The translations under genes were made by a program, and so were the position numbers. A stretch of DNA of 64,000 nucleotides from Falsiroseomonas algicola (GTDB taxonomy: Bacteria; Pseudomonadota; Alphaproteobacteria; Acetobacterales; Acetobacteraceae). This document shows, piece by piece, positions 38,824-47,199 of this stretch. Numbering within the stretch: position 1 is the first letter of the stretch; the number at the start of each line of letters is the position of its first letter. The notes under the pieces are model-generated. The model was not told where the DNA came from. It was given only the letters and a program-made list of their open reading frames with translations, and made no database searches. The stretch is taken from NCBI RefSeq assembly GCF_011040385.1, contig NZ_JAAIKB010000014.1:81629-145628 (forward strand). Reading direction: 5' to 3'.

Positions 38824-39450
38824 TTACCGGATCTCGGCGACCAGGGCGGCGAAGCGGTCGAAGGGCATGTTGCCGGGGACCGAGCGGCTGCCGAAGACGA
38901 AGGTGGGGGTGGAGTTCACATTGTGCTCCTGCTGCCCCTTCACGCGCAGTTCCAGGATGCCGCGGGCCAGGGCCTGGTCGCCGATCGCGGCATCGAACTG
39001 GGCGCGGGACATGCCGGCCAGGGCCGCGATCTTGAACAGCTCCTCCTGCGGGTTGGCGCCGCGGGCGAAGGCCCAGCGGTCCTGGCTCTGGAACAGGGTG
39101 GCGACGAAGGGCTCGTAGCGGTCGGCCGGCAGGCTGCGGGCGACCTGGGCGGCGGCCAGCGCCACGGCATCCAGCGGGAAGTCGCGGAAGACGATGCGGA
39201 CGCGCCCGGCCTCCACCAGGTCCCGCTTCACCCGCGGCATGGTGTCGCGGTGGAAGCTGGCGCAGTGGCCGCAGGTCAGGGAGAAGTACTCGATGACGGT
39301 CGGCGCGCCGGCGCGGCCGATGCTGCGTTCCGTCATGCGGGGGTCGTCGGCGGCGAGCGGTGCCGGGGCGGGGGCCTGGGCCAGGGCAGCGCGGGCGCCC
39401 AGCAGGGGCACGCCGGCGGCGAGGGCGAGCAGCGAACGGCGGTCGGTCAT
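38824..39450 (-). CDS. DsbA-family thiol:disulfide oxidoreductase
   Basis: A 208-residue periplasmic thioredoxin-fold protein. Signal peptide at about residues 1-25 (RRSLLALAAGVPLLGARAALA); active-site CGHC in FSLTCGHCASFH; the cis-Pro block NSTPTFVFG near residue 180. The CGHC dipeptide and the F-P-L-D block (FRDFPLDAVALAAA) match the DsbA/BdbD-like group common in Rhodospirillales. It forms or shuffles disulfides in exported proteins. It lies between the DciA-like gene and smc on the same strand. Confidence 0.9.
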   Translation of the reverse strand: MTDRRSLLALAAGVPLLGARAALAQAPAPAPLAADDPRMTERSIGRAGAPTVIEYFSLTCGHCASFHRDTMPRVKRDLVEAGRVRIVFRDFPLDAVALAAAQVARSLPADRYEPFVATLFQSQDRWAFARGANPQEELFKIAALAGMSRAQFDAAIGDQALARGILELRVKGQQEHNVNSTPTFVFGSRSVPGNMPFDRFAALVAEIR

Positions 39451-39510
39451 CCGGGCAGACTCCGAAATCAGCCCCCTTCCGGGGGCATGGGGCCGGGAAG
39501 CCCCCGGCCG

Positions 39511-39972
39511 TCAGCGCTTCCGATAGACGCCAAGCGCCAGCTTTGCCAGAGCATCCCGCAGCTCCCCCTCCGGCATGGCGGCGATCCGGGCCTCCAGCTC
39601 CGGCGGCAGGGTGACGGGCCTGGGCTTCGGGCGCGCGGGGGGCGCGCCGGCCGGGGCCTGCTGGACGAAGCGCAGGCGTTCGACGGCGGCGCGGCCGAGA
39701 TGGGCGTTGATCCGGCCGACCAGCTCCGGCGCCAGATGCTGCAATTCCATGGCGACGGGGCCGGAGCAGGCGAGGGTCAGCGTGCCGGCGGAAAGGCGGA
39801 GCGGCTGCGTCACGGCCGAGAGGGCGGGGCCGACGACATCCGGCCAATCCGCCATGAGCTGCGCGCCGGCCGGGCTCTTCTTGCGGAAGGCCGGGCGGGC
39901 GAGGCGTGCGATCATGGCGCCGACGGGCAGGGGGCCTGTCGGGAATCGGCGGTCGCCCCCATCCTTCGCCAT
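39511..39972 (-). CDS. DUF721 / DciA-like protein
   Basis: A 153-residue protein with the DUF721 core (residues about 30-110): WPDVVGPALSAVTQPLRLSAG, TLTLACSGPVAMELQHL and LVGRINAHLG. DciA proteins of this family help load the replicative helicase in bacteria lacking DnaC. The C-terminal 50 residues are proline-rich then helical. I chose ATG 39972, preceded by a run of seven G; an ATG at 39987 is possible but would lie inside mutY. The two divergent start codons are only 2 bp apart. Confidence 0.8.
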   Translation of the reverse strand: MAKDGGDRRFPTGPLPVGAMIARLARPAFRKKSPAGAQLMADWPDVVGPALSAVTQPLRLSAGTLTLACSGPVAMELQHLAPELVGRINAHLGRAAVERLRFVQQAPAGAPPARPKPRPVTLPPELEARIAAMPEGELRDALAKLALGVYRKR

Positions 39973-39974
39973 GC

Positions 39975-41021
39975 ATGACCCCCCCACCCGATGCCACCCT
40001 ATTGCTGGCCTGGTACGACCGGCACAAGCGGACCCTGCCCTGGCGGATGCCGTCAGGTGCCGCCGATCCTTACCGCGTCTGGCTGTCGGAGGTCATGCTC
40101 CAGCAGACCACGGTGGCCACGGTCGGGCCACGCTATGCCCGGTTCCTCGCCCGCTTCCCGGATGTGGGGGCGCTCGCCGCCGCGTCCTGGGAGGAGGTGG
40201 CGGAGGAATGGGCGGGGCTCGGCTACTACGCAAGGGCGCGCAACCTGCATGCGGGGGCGAAGGCGCTGGCGGCGGGGGGGTTCCCGACCACGGTGGAGGG
40301 GCTGCGCGCCATTCCGGGCATCGGCGCCTATACGGCGGCGGCGGTGGCGGCGATCGCCTTCGACCGGCCGGTGGTGCCCCTGGATGGGAATGTGGAGCGG
40401 GTGACAGCCCGCCTCCATGCGGTGGAGCAGGCGCTGCCCGCCGCCAGGCCGCGCCTGGCGGCGCTGGCGCAGGGCTGGATGGGGCAGGAGGCTGCCCGCG
40501 CCCGGCCCGGGGATTTCGCGCAGGCGCTGTTCGACCTCGGCGCCACGGTCTGCACGCCGCGCAACCCCGCCTGCGCCATCTGTCCCTGGCGGGAGGATTG
40601 CGCGGGGAGGCGCGCGGGCATCCAGGCCGGATTGCCACGCAAGGCCGCGAAGAAGGCACGGCCCACCCGCTTCGGCGTGCATTTCCTGGCGACGGACCCG
40701 TCCGGGCGCCTGCTGCTGCGGCGGCGGCCCGACTCCGGCCTGCTCGGCGGCATGCTGGAAGTGCCGGGGACGCCCTGGCGGGAGGAGGGGTGGGAGGGTG
40801 CCGGGGCCGCGGTCCACGCGCCGCTGCCCGGCCTTTCCTGGACCGCGCTGAACGGGGAGGCCCTGCACGGCTTCACCCATTTCGAGCTGCGGATGGCGCT
40901 GTGGCGGGCCGCGGTGCCGGCCATGGCGGCGCCGGAGGGCTTCGCCTGGTGGGAGGCGGCGGCGGCGCGGGCGGCGATGCCGACGGTGATGCGCAAGCTG
41001 CTGGACCTGGCCGGGCTTTGA
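39975..41021 (+). CDS. mutY: A/G-specific adenine DNA glycosylase
   Basis: A 348-residue MutY that removes adenine opposite 8-oxoguanine. HhH-GPD domain with EVMLQQTTVATV, the helix-hairpin-helix IPGIGAYTAAAVAAIAF and catalytic Asp in PLDGNVER; the 4Fe-4S cluster cysteines are spaced C-x6-C-x2-C-x5-C (CTPRNPACAICPWREDC). The C-terminal NUDIX-like domain for 8-oxoG recognition occupies about residues 225-348. The ATG at 39975 is inferred from homology; there is no Shine-Dalgarno sequence in front of it and the upstream bases belong to the divergent DciA-like gene. Confidence 0.95.
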   Translation: MTPPPDATLLLAWYDRHKRTLPWRMPSGAADPYRVWLSEVMLQQTTVATVGPRYARFLARFPDVGALAAASWEEVAEEWAGLGYYARARNLHAGAKALAAGGFPTTVEGLRAIPGIGAYTAAAVAAIAFDRPVVPLDGNVERVTARLHAVEQALPAARPRLAALAQGWMGQEAARARPGDFAQALFDLGATVCTPRNPACAICPWREDCAGRRAGIQAGLPRKAAKKARPTRFGVHFLATDPSGRLLLRRRPDSGLLGGMLEVPGTPWREEGWEGAGAAVHAPLPGLSWTALNGEALHGFTHFELRMALWRAAVPAMAAPEGFAWWEAAAARAAMPTVMRKLLDLAGL

Positions 41022-41118
41022 AACCCGGACCGTGACGGCAGCGTTTCATCGGCGCCGGCTTGTTGGCTCGCGCGTCATGATTCCTTCATGCCGGCCATGC
41101 TGCACCGCAGCCATCGCC

Positions 41119-41147
41119 TTGACACTGCTAACCCCGCATCGTAGGGA
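41119..41147 (+). promoter_or_regulatory. probable promoter of the FO ATP synthase operon
   Basis: TTGACA at 41119-41124, 17-bp spacer, TAGGGA at 41142-41147. The -35 box is perfect and the -10 box weak. It sits 42 bp before the atpI GTG in a 167-bp gap after mutY. Confidence 0.5.
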
Positions 41148-41188
41148 GCGCGCGCCTTCCGGGCGGGGCACCGCGGGGGAGAGCAAGC

Positions 41189-41482
41189 GTGACGGAATCA
41201 GGCGGTTTCGAGGATCGGCTCCGGCAGGCCCGGTCGCGGCGAGGGATGGATCCCGCGCCCGGCTCAACGGGATCCCTGCCTGGCGGCGGCACCTGGGGGG
41301 TCGGGTTCCGGGCGGGGGTCGAGGTCGTCTCGGCACTCGTCGTCGGTGTGGCGGTCGGCTGGTTCCTGGACCGCTGGCTTGGCACCTGGCCGTGGCTCTT
41401 CCTGCTGTTCTTCGTCTTCGGCAGCGTTGCCGGCGTGCTGAACGTCTATCGACTGTTCAAGCCGCGCAGCGTCGGAAAATAG
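41189..41482 (+). CDS. atpI: ATP synthase accessory protein AtpI
   Basis: A 97-residue AtpI/AtpQ-type protein: disordered basic N terminus, then two membrane helices (GVEVVSALVVGVAVGWFLD and WPWLFLLFFVFGSVAGVLNV) and a short basic tail. It is thought to assist c-ring assembly or ion supply and normally leads the FO operon in alphaproteobacteria, as here. Translation begins at GTG, preceded by GGGGGAGAG. It is followed 62 bp later by atpB. Confidence 0.85.
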   Translation: MTESGGFEDRLRQARSRRGMDPAPGSTGSLPGGGTWGVGFRAGVEVVSALVVGVAVGWFLDRWLGTWPWLFLLFFVFGSVAGVLNVYRLFKPRSVGK

Positions 41483-41544
41483 GCCCCAGGCGACTGGGTG
41501 GTTGATCGAGGCTGCCGCGCTGCGGCGACCGGGGGAAATCGAGA

Positions 41545-42300
41545 GTGGCCGCCGAAGGTAAGACGATCGACGCGCTGAGCCAGTTCGAGCTCGCGACCGT
41601 GCTGGGCCCGATCGGCTCCTCGGTCGGTTTCTCGCAGTCCAACGCGCATATGCTGCTGGCTGCGGGGCTGATCACGGCGCTGATCATGTTCGGCATGTCC
41701 GCCCGCGCGGTGGTGCCGGGCCGGCTGCAGAGCCTGGCGGAATCCTCTTACGAATTCGTGCATGACCTGGTGCTTGGCCAGGTGGGGGATGAGGGCAAGC
41801 GCTTCTTCCCCTTCGTCTTCACGCTGTTCATGTTCGTGCTGTTCGGCAACCTGCTCGGCCTGCTGCCCTACGCCTTCACCTTCACGAGCCACATCGCGGT
41901 GACCTTCGCGCTGGCCGCGGTGGTGTTCGTGCTGATCACGGTCGTGGCGCTGATGCTGCACGGCCGGAAGTTCTTCGGATACTTCTTCCCGGAAGGCGCG
42001 CCGATCTGGCTGGCGCCGATCATCATCCCGGTGGAGATCGTGTCCTACCTCTCGCGGCCGGTCAGCCTGTCCATCCGACTGTTCGCGAACATGGTGGCCG
42101 GCCACGTCATGCTGAAGGTCTTCGCCACCTTCATCGTGCTGCTCGGCGGCCTGGGTGCGATCGGGCCCTTCGTGGCGGTGCTGCCGCTCGGGGTGAACAT
42201 CGCGCTCGTCGGTTTCGAAGTGCTGGTGGCGTTCCTGCAGGCCTATGTCTTCGCCATCCTCACCAGCATCTACCTGCACGATGCCGTGCATCTGCACTGA
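41545..42300 (+). CDS. atpB: ATP synthase FO subunit a
   Basis: A 251-residue subunit a with five or six membrane helices. The essential arginine lies in SRPVSLSIRLFANMVAGH, and the C-terminal helix AFLQAYVFAILTSIYLHDAV is typical. It forms the two proton half-channels against the c-ring. The gene starts at GTG 41545, with GGGGGAAA upstream. It belongs to the operon atpI-atpB-atpE-atpF'-atpF; the F1 genes are elsewhere, as usual in this class. Confidence 0.96.
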   Translation: MAAEGKTIDALSQFELATVLGPIGSSVGFSQSNAHMLLAAGLITALIMFGMSARAVVPGRLQSLAESSYEFVHDLVLGQVGDEGKRFFPFVFTLFMFVLFGNLLGLLPYAFTFTSHIAVTFALAAVVFVLITVVALMLHGRKFFGYFFPEGAPIWLAPIIIPVEIVSYLSRPVSLSIRLFANMVAGHVMLKVFATFIVLLGGLGAIGPFVAVLPLGVNIALVGFEVLVAFLQAYVFAILTSIYLHDAVHLH

Positions 42301-42366
42301 TCCGCAGTCCGGCGTCCGTTCAGACCCATCCCCACCCCAGTTCACACAAGACGGAAGGATACTCAG

Positions 42367-42591
42367 ATGGAAGTGGCTGCCGCGAAGGCCCTCGGGGCTG
42401 GCATCGCCGTGATCGCGCTGTTCGGCGTGGGCCTCGGCATCGGCAACATCTTCTCCGCGATGATCAACAGCGTGGCGCGCAACCCGGCCGCCCGCGACGC
42501 GGTGTTCCCGATCGGCATCCTGGGCTTCGCGCTCACGGAAGCCGTCGCGCTCTTCGCGCTGCTGATCGCGTTCCTCATCCTGTTCACCTGA
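42367..42591 (+). CDS. atpE: ATP synthase FO subunit c
   Basis: A 74-residue two-helix proteolipid. The first helix carries the glycine pattern ([20 protein letters not shown]), the polar loop is RNPAARD, and the second helix has the proton-carrying glutamate in [13 protein letters not shown]. An adjacent Glu-type sodium signature is not complete, so protons are the likely coupling ion. GGAAGG precedes the ATG by about eight bases. A strong GC hairpin follows in the gap before atpF'. Confidence 0.97.
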   Translation: MEVAAAKALGAGIAVIALFGVGLGIGNIFSAMINSVARNPAARDAVFPIGILGFALTEAVALFALLIAFLILFT

Positions 42592-42649
42592 TCCCGCCTG
42601 CCGCGGCGCGGGTGGCGAGAGCCATGCCGCGCGCGGCCTGAGGGATCAC

Positions 42650-42678
42650 GCGCGCCGCCGCCTGTTCGGGCGGCGCGC
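42650..42678 (+). other. intercistronic hairpin between atpE and atpF'
   Basis: Ten-base perfect arms (42650-42659 and 42669-42678) enclose nine bases and are not followed by a T-run. The 118-bp gap is the largest in the operon and falls right after the gene whose product is needed in most copies, so 3'-end protection of the atpE message is plausible. Confidence 0.6.
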
Positions 42679-42709
42679 CGGCGGACAGACCGAGGGGACC
42701 CGACATACC

Positions 42710-43210
42710 ATGCCGCAGCTCGAGTTCGGCAATCCGCTGATCATCGCCCAGATCGTCTGGCTGCTGATCATCTTTGGCGTGCTGTACTTCGTCCTCTCCA
42801 CCTACGCGCTGCCGCGCGTGGCGGAGGTGCTGGAGGATCGCCGCCGGCGGATCGAGGGTGACCTCGAAGCCGCGCAGGCCGCCAAGGCGGAAGCCGATGC
42901 GGCCATCGCCGCCTATCGCGAAGCCTCGGCCAAGGCCCGGGCGGAAGCGCAGGCCGCGATCGCGGAAGCGATGCAGTCGGCCCAGGCGGAGACCACCGCC
43001 CGCGCCGATGCGCTGGCCGCGAGGCTGGCGAAGCAGATCGATGAGGCGGAAGCCCGCATCGGCCGTGCCCGCGACGCCGCCATGGGCGCGCTGCGCCAGG
43101 TCTCGACCGAGACGGCGGATGCGCTGCTGGTGCGCCTGACCGGCCGCAGCGACCAGGCGGTGCTGGGTGCCGCCGTGGACCGTGCGCTCGCCGCGCGCGG
43201 CCAGGGTTAA
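42710..43210 (+). CDS. atpF': ATP synthase FO subunit b' (AtpF2/AtpG)
   Basis: A 166-residue b'-type stalk subunit: one N-terminal membrane helix (IIAQIVWLLIIFGVLYFVLS) followed by a long charged coiled coil (residues about 40-140, LEDRRRRIEGDLEAAQAAKA). Together with b it links FO to F1. Having distinct b and b' genes in tandem is characteristic of photosynthetic bacteria and alphaproteobacteria. Twelve bases separate it from atpF. Confidence 0.92.
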   Translation: MPQLEFGNPLIIAQIVWLLIIFGVLYFVLSTYALPRVAEVLEDRRRRIEGDLEAAQAAKAEADAAIAAYREASAKARAEAQAAIAEAMQSAQAETTARADALAARLAKQIDEAEARIGRARDAAMGALRQVSTETADALLVRLTGRSDQAVLGAAVDRALAARGQG

Positions 43211-43222
43211 GGGGTAGGCGCC

Positions 43223-43732
43223 ATGGAACACCACTACGCGCATTTCTGGCTCGACCCGAAGTTCTGGGTCGCCGTTTCCTTCGTCCTCTTCGTCCTGCTG
43301 GTCGCCAAGACCGCCTGGACGCAGCTGACCGGGCGCCTCGATGCGCGCGGGGAGCGGATCCGGAACGAGCTGGCCGAAGCCGCGCAGCTGCGCGCGGAAG
43401 CCGAGGCGATGCGCCAGCAGGCGATCGCCGACCGCGCCGCCGCGCTGGCCGAGGCCGAGGACCTGATCGCCCGCGCCCGGGCCGAGGCCGAGCGCCTGGC
43501 CCAGGCCGCGGCGGTGGAAGCCGAGACCGCCGCCAAGCGCCGCGAGCGCATGGCGATGGACCGCATCGCGGCCGCCGAGGCGGGTGCCGTGGCCGAGGTC
43601 CGCAACGCTGCCGCCGAGATCGCGGTGGTGGCGGCGCGGGAGGTGCTGGCGCAGACGGTGGATGCCGAGGCCGATGCCGCGCTGATCGACGCCGCCGTGG
43701 CCGACCTGCCGCGGGCGCTGAAGGCGGCCTGA
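43223..43732 (+). CDS. atpF: ATP synthase FO subunit b
   Basis: A 169-residue stalk subunit with an N-terminal membrane helix (PKFWVAVSFVLFVLLVAKT) and a cytoplasmic helix rich in Ala/Glu/Arg (RAEAEAMRQQAIADRAAALA). Last gene of the operon; a classic terminator follows 28 bp after the stop. GGGGTAGGCGCC precedes its ATG. Confidence 0.93.
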   Translation: MEHHYAHFWLDPKFWVAVSFVLFVLLVAKTAWTQLTGRLDARGERIRNELAEAAQLRAEAEAMRQQAIADRAAALAEAEDLIARARAEAERLAQAAAVEAETAAKRRERMAMDRIAAAEAGAVAEVRNAAAEIAVVAAREVLAQTVDAEADAALIDAAVADLPRALKAA

Positions 43733-43760
43733 CCCCCCTTGCCTTGACGGGGTCATGAGA

Positions 43761-43786
43761 AAGGGGGCCGCGAGGCCCCCTTTTTT
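43761..43786 (+). terminator. intrinsic terminator of the FO operon
   Basis: Stem GGGGGCC-GCGA-GGCCCCC (extended by two A-T pairs) followed by six T at 43781-43786. It lies 28 bp after the atpF stop. Confidence 0.93.
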
Positions 43787-43813
43787 CGTGCGCTGCGCCG
43801 GGTGGCAAGGGGA

Positions 43814-43832
43814 GGGGGGCCGGCGGCCCCCC
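43814..43832 (-). terminator. hairpin after the RTX/FG-GAP gene
   Basis: Eight-base arms GGGGGGCC and GGCCCCCC around GGC, starting 6 bp after the minus-strand stop at 43838. No clear T-run follows, so termination may be Rho-assisted or the hairpin may protect the mRNA end. Confidence 0.5.
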
Positions 43833-43837
43833 AACCC

Positions 43838-45406
43838 TCAGATCAGCTGCCAGTCCGGGCTGACATCCAGCACCACGCCGCCGCCCAGCACGCGGCTGCC
43901 GTCCATGTACCAGTTCACCACGGTGCCGCCGCCGCTCCGCCAGATCAGGTCGGCGCGGCCGTCGCCATTGACGTCACCTAGCGCCTTGATGTCCCAGGAC
44001 GTCTCCACCTGGCCGAGGCTGCCGCCGCCGATGATGGACAGGCCGTTCATCAGCCACACCACGACATCGCCCGTGGTGCCGTTGCGCCAGACCATGTCGG
44101 CACGCCCATCGGCGTTGAGGTCCGCAAGGCCGCGCACCTGCCAGTCGAGCCCGATCTGCGCCACCTGGCCTCCACCGGCCACGGTGTTGCCGTCCATCGC
44201 CCAGACCACGACCTCGCCGCTCGCGCCACGCCACAGGATGTCGGCGCGCCCATCGGCGTTGAAGTCGCCGAGGCCCGAGATGCTCCAGCTGGTCGCGACG
44301 GTGCCGATGCTGCGTTCGCCGCTGATGCCATAGACGCCGTCCAGGCGCTGCATGCTGACGGCGCCGGTCGAGGGGTTGCGCCACACCAGGTCCGCATTGC
44401 CGTCGCCGGTCAGGTCCGCCATGCCCTGGAAGGTCACGTTCCCGGGGCGGGAGCCCGGGACATTGGCGAGGCCGACGCTGGTGCCGTTCATGCTCCAGAC
44501 CTGGATCGCGCCGCCGGTGGACAGCCAGACGAGGTCGGCGCGGCCGTTGCCATCCGTCTCCGCCAGGCCGAGCAGTTGCCATTCGGTGCCGACGCGGGCC
44601 ACCTGCCCGCCGCCGGTGATGGAGAGGTTGCTCATGGTCCAGAGCGCGACCGTGCCATCGGTGCCGCGCCAGGCGAGGTCCGCGAGGCCGTCGCCGTTCA
44701 GGTCCCTCGGCCGCGCCGTGTTGCCCAGCGTGACGGAGGTGCCGATGAAGTCGATCCGCTCGATCCCGCCGATGACGTCGCTGCCGTCGGTGGTGGTGGT
44801 CACGCGCCAGGATCCGTCGGCGAGGCGCGCCCATTCCGCATTGGCGCGGCTGACGAGGAAGCGGGCCACGTCGAAGCCGGCCTCGCCCAGCAGCAGGTCG
44901 TTGCCGGTGCCGCCGGTCAGGACGTCGTCGCCATCCCCGCCCCAGACGCTGTCATTGCCCGTGCCGCCCTCGAGCGTGTCGTTGCCGCCATAGCCGAACA
45001 TGATGTCGTTGCCGTCACGGCCGCCCTGCGTCTCGCCCAGGTTGGACATGCGCACTTCCGAATCGCCGGCCATGATCGCGGCATCGAAGGCCTCGCCATC
45101 CCCGAAGTTCAGCCAGCGATACAGGTTGTTGCCGGTGAGGAAGGCGCCGCTGACGTCCATCAGGCGCTCGCCATTCACGACGAAGCGGACATCGGTGACG
45201 ATGGCGCCGCCGTTGAAGGCGATGAGGTTCAGGGAGTTCGCGCCGAAGCCGACGCCATAGACCTCGATGCTCGCGCTGCGGCCGCCGATGGAGCCATCGA
45301 CGATGAAGGCGTTGCTGCTGCGCGTCCGGACGCTGGTGTTCACCAGGTCGTCGAGGGAACTCAGCAGGTCGAAGGGTGGGTTCAGCGCGAAGGTAACGCG
45401 GGCCAC
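43838..45406 (-). CDS. secreted RTX + FG-GAP/VCBS repeat protein
   Basis: A 522-residue protein with three parts. Residues 1-130 are a beta-rich domain of unknown type. Residues about 135-180 hold hemolysin-type calcium nonapeptides (GGNDTLEGGTGND, GGDGDDVLTGGTGND). From about 235 to the end there are six FG-GAP/VCBS-like repeats of the form D-x-NGDGRADLVWR-x-G-x-V-x-W-x-M-x-G, each with calcium-type acidic loops. RTX repeats imply type I secretion, but no T1SS genes are adjacent. The start is GTG at 45406, with AAGGAA seven bases upstream; the open frame further upstream has no family features. Confidence 0.8.
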   Translation of the reverse strand: MARVTFALNPPFDLLSSLDDLVNTSVRTRSSNAFIVDGSIGGRSASIEVYGVGFGANSLNLIAFNGGAIVTDVRFVVNGERLMDVSGAFLTGNNLYRWLNFGDGEAFDAAIMAGDSEVRMSNLGETQGGRDGNDIMFGYGGNDTLEGGTGNDSVWGGDGDDVLTGGTGNDLLLGEAGFDVARFLVSRANAEWARLADGSWRVTTTTDGSDVIGGIERIDFIGTSVTLGNTARPRDLNGDGLADLAWRGTDGTVALWTMSNLSITGGGQVARVGTEWQLLGLAETDGNGRADLVWLSTGGAIQVWSMNGTSVGLANVPGSRPGNVTFQGMADLTGDGNADLVWRNPSTGAVSMQRLDGVYGISGERSIGTVATSWSISGLGDFNADGRADILWRGASGEVVVWAMDGNTVAGGGQVAQIGLDWQVRGLADLNADGRADMVWRNGTTGDVVVWLMNGLSIIGGGSLGQVETSWDIKALGDVNGDGRADLIWRSGGGTVVNWYMDGSRVLGGGVVLDVSPDWQLI

Positions 45407-45530
45407 GGGAAGTTCCTTGATAAAGGGTAACGATAGATAAAGGAGTGCGTGATTTTCGATCAATCCCCTCCGCTTCCCGGATGCCACGCCAGGGGGTAGG
45501 CTCGACGCAACATCATGTCGGAGTGACAAC

Positions 45531-47111
45531 GTGAAGCGCAGTTTCCTGGCCGCGACCCTGCTTGCCGCGACCGTTTTCGGTGCCCCGTCCGCCCAGGCGA
45601 ATCTGTTCCGGTGGGCCAATGACGGGGATGTGAACTCGATGGACCCCTATGCCCGGCAGGAAACCTTCCTGCTGAGCTTCAACCAGAACATCTACGAGCC
45701 GTTGGTGCGGCGCAGCCGGCAGCTGCAGGTCGAGGCATCCCTGGCCGAGCGGTGGGAACAGCCCTCGCCCTCCGTCTGGCGCTTCCACCTGCGGCGCGGC
45801 GTGACCTTCACGGATGGCACGCCCTTCACCGCCGATGACGTCGTCTTCTCCATCGGGCGGGCGAAGGCGCAGGGGTCCAATGTCGGCGGCTCGCTCGCCA
45901 GCGTGAAGGAAGCGCGGCGCGTCGATGACCACACGGTGGATGTCGAGACCCATGCGCCGAACCCGATCTTCCTGGAGGAGATCACCGGCATCGGCATGAT
46001 GTCCCGCCGTTGGGCGGAGGCGAACAACGCCACGCGCAGCGCGGACCTGACCACGGGCGCCGAGAATTTCGCGACGCGCAACGCCATGGGCACGGGGCCC
46101 TTCCGCCTGGTGTCGCGGGAGCCCGACCGGCGCACGGTGCTGGCGCCGAATCCGGGCTGGTGGGACCGGCCGGAACACAACCTGACCCGCGTCGAGTTCA
46201 ACGTCATCGCCAATGACGCGACGCGCATCGCGGCGCTGCTGAGCGGCGAGATCGACATGGTCTATACCGTGCCGCCGCAGGACACGGACCGCCTGTCCCG
46301 CACCCCCAACATCCGCGTGCACCAGCAGGCGGAGCTGCGGACGATCTATCTCGGCTTCGACCAGATGCGGCCGGAGCTGCTGAAATCCGATGTGCGTGGG
46401 CGCAACCCGTTCCAGGATCTCCGCGTGCGCCAGGCCTTCAACCACGCGATCGACCGCGCGGCGATCGTGCGCACGGTGATGCGCGGCCAGGCGCGGCCGA
46501 CGGGGCTGATGATCGGGCCGGGCGTCAACGGCCATACCACGGCCGGCGACCAGGTGGCGGCCTACAACCCGGACCTGGCGCGCCGCCTGCTGGCGGAGGC
46601 GGGCTATCCGCAGGGCTTCGGCGTGACGCTCGACTGCCCGAACGACCGCTACGTGAATGACGAGGCGATCTGCACGGCCGTCGTCTCCATGCTGGCGCGG
46701 GTCGGCGTGCGCGTCACGCTGAACGCGCAGACGCGGGCGCGCTACTTCGCGGAGATCCTGGGCCCCCGCTACAACACCAGCTTCTACATGCTGGGCTGGA
46801 CGCCCAACACCTATGACGCCCACAACGCCTTCTTCAACCTGATGGCGAGCCGGGAGCGCGACCGCGGGCTGTTCAATGTGGGCGGCTTCAGCAATGCCCG
46901 CTTCGACGAGCTGGTGACGAGCATGGCGGTGGAGACCAACCCGCAGGCGCGCCAGGCGATGATCGAGGAAGCGCTGAAGATCCACACCGATGCGGTCGGC
47001 CACCTGCCGCTGCACCAGCAGACCGTGATCTGGGCCGCGCGGTCCAACATCCAGCTGCAGCAGCTGGCCGACAACTACTTCCCGCTGCGCTTCGTGCGCG
47101 TGGGGAACTGA
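45531..47111 (+). CDS. ABC transporter substrate-binding protein, family 5 (peptide/nickel type)
   Basis: A 526-residue exported protein. Signal peptide at residues 1-23 (LAATLLAATVFGAPSAQA); SBP_bac_5 blocks NQNIYEPLVRR, WRFHLRRGVTFTDGTPFTAD, DVVFSIGRAK and NAMGTGPFRL. Such proteins bind oligopeptides, dipeptides, nickel chelates or sugars and deliver them to Dpp/Opp-type permeases, none of which is nearby. Start is GTG at 45531. It is divergent from the RTX/FG-GAP gene by 124 bp of comparatively AT-rich DNA. Confidence 0.92.
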   Translation: MKRSFLAATLLAATVFGAPSAQANLFRWANDGDVNSMDPYARQETFLLSFNQNIYEPLVRRSRQLQVEASLAERWEQPSPSVWRFHLRRGVTFTDGTPFTADDVVFSIGRAKAQGSNVGGSLASVKEARRVDDHTVDVETHAPNPIFLEEITGIGMMSRRWAEANNATRSADLTTGAENFATRNAMGTGPFRLVSREPDRRTVLAPNPGWWDRPEHNLTRVEFNVIANDATRIAALLSGEIDMVYTVPPQDTDRLSRTPNIRVHQQAELRTIYLGFDQMRPELLKSDVRGRNPFQDLRVRQAFNHAIDRAAIVRTVMRGQARPTGLMIGPGVNGHTTAGDQVAAYNPDLARRLLAEAGYPQGFGVTLDCPNDRYVNDEAICTAVVSMLARVGVRVTLNAQTRARYFAEILGPRYNTSFYMLGWTPNTYDAHNAFFNLMASRERDRGLFNVGGFSNARFDELVTSMAVETNPQARQAMIEEALKIHTDAVGHLPLHQQTVIWAARSNIQLQQLADNYFPLRFVRVGN

Positions 47112-47141
47112 GGGGAGCGCATACCCCCACCCCAAACCAGC

Positions 47142-47177
47142 CTTCGGCGTTGGCGGCAGTGCCGCCAACCCCCCGAA
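47142..47177 (+). terminator. hairpin between the SBP and GNAT genes
   Basis: Ten-base perfect arms (47149-47158 and 47160-47169) around a single base, flanked by a partly pairing CTTCGG/CCGAAAG extension. It lies 38 bp after the SBP stop and 23 bp before the convergent GNAT stop. No T-run; probably a bidirectional barrier. Confidence 0.5.
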
Positions 47178-47199
47178 AGCGCGGGGGAGGGAGTTTTCA

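Noticed and set aside
32764..39978. An uninterrupted plus-strand reading frame of 2404 codons antisense to the chemoreceptor, smc, dsbA-like and dciA-like genes
   Set aside because: Its composition (Gly/Arg/Ala/His-rich, no domains) is what a GC-rich coding strand yields in an antisense frame, where stop codons are rare. The minus-strand proteins have clear families. The same explains long antisense frames opposite flhA/flbD, fliF/fliG, the CoxL-like gene and gcvP.
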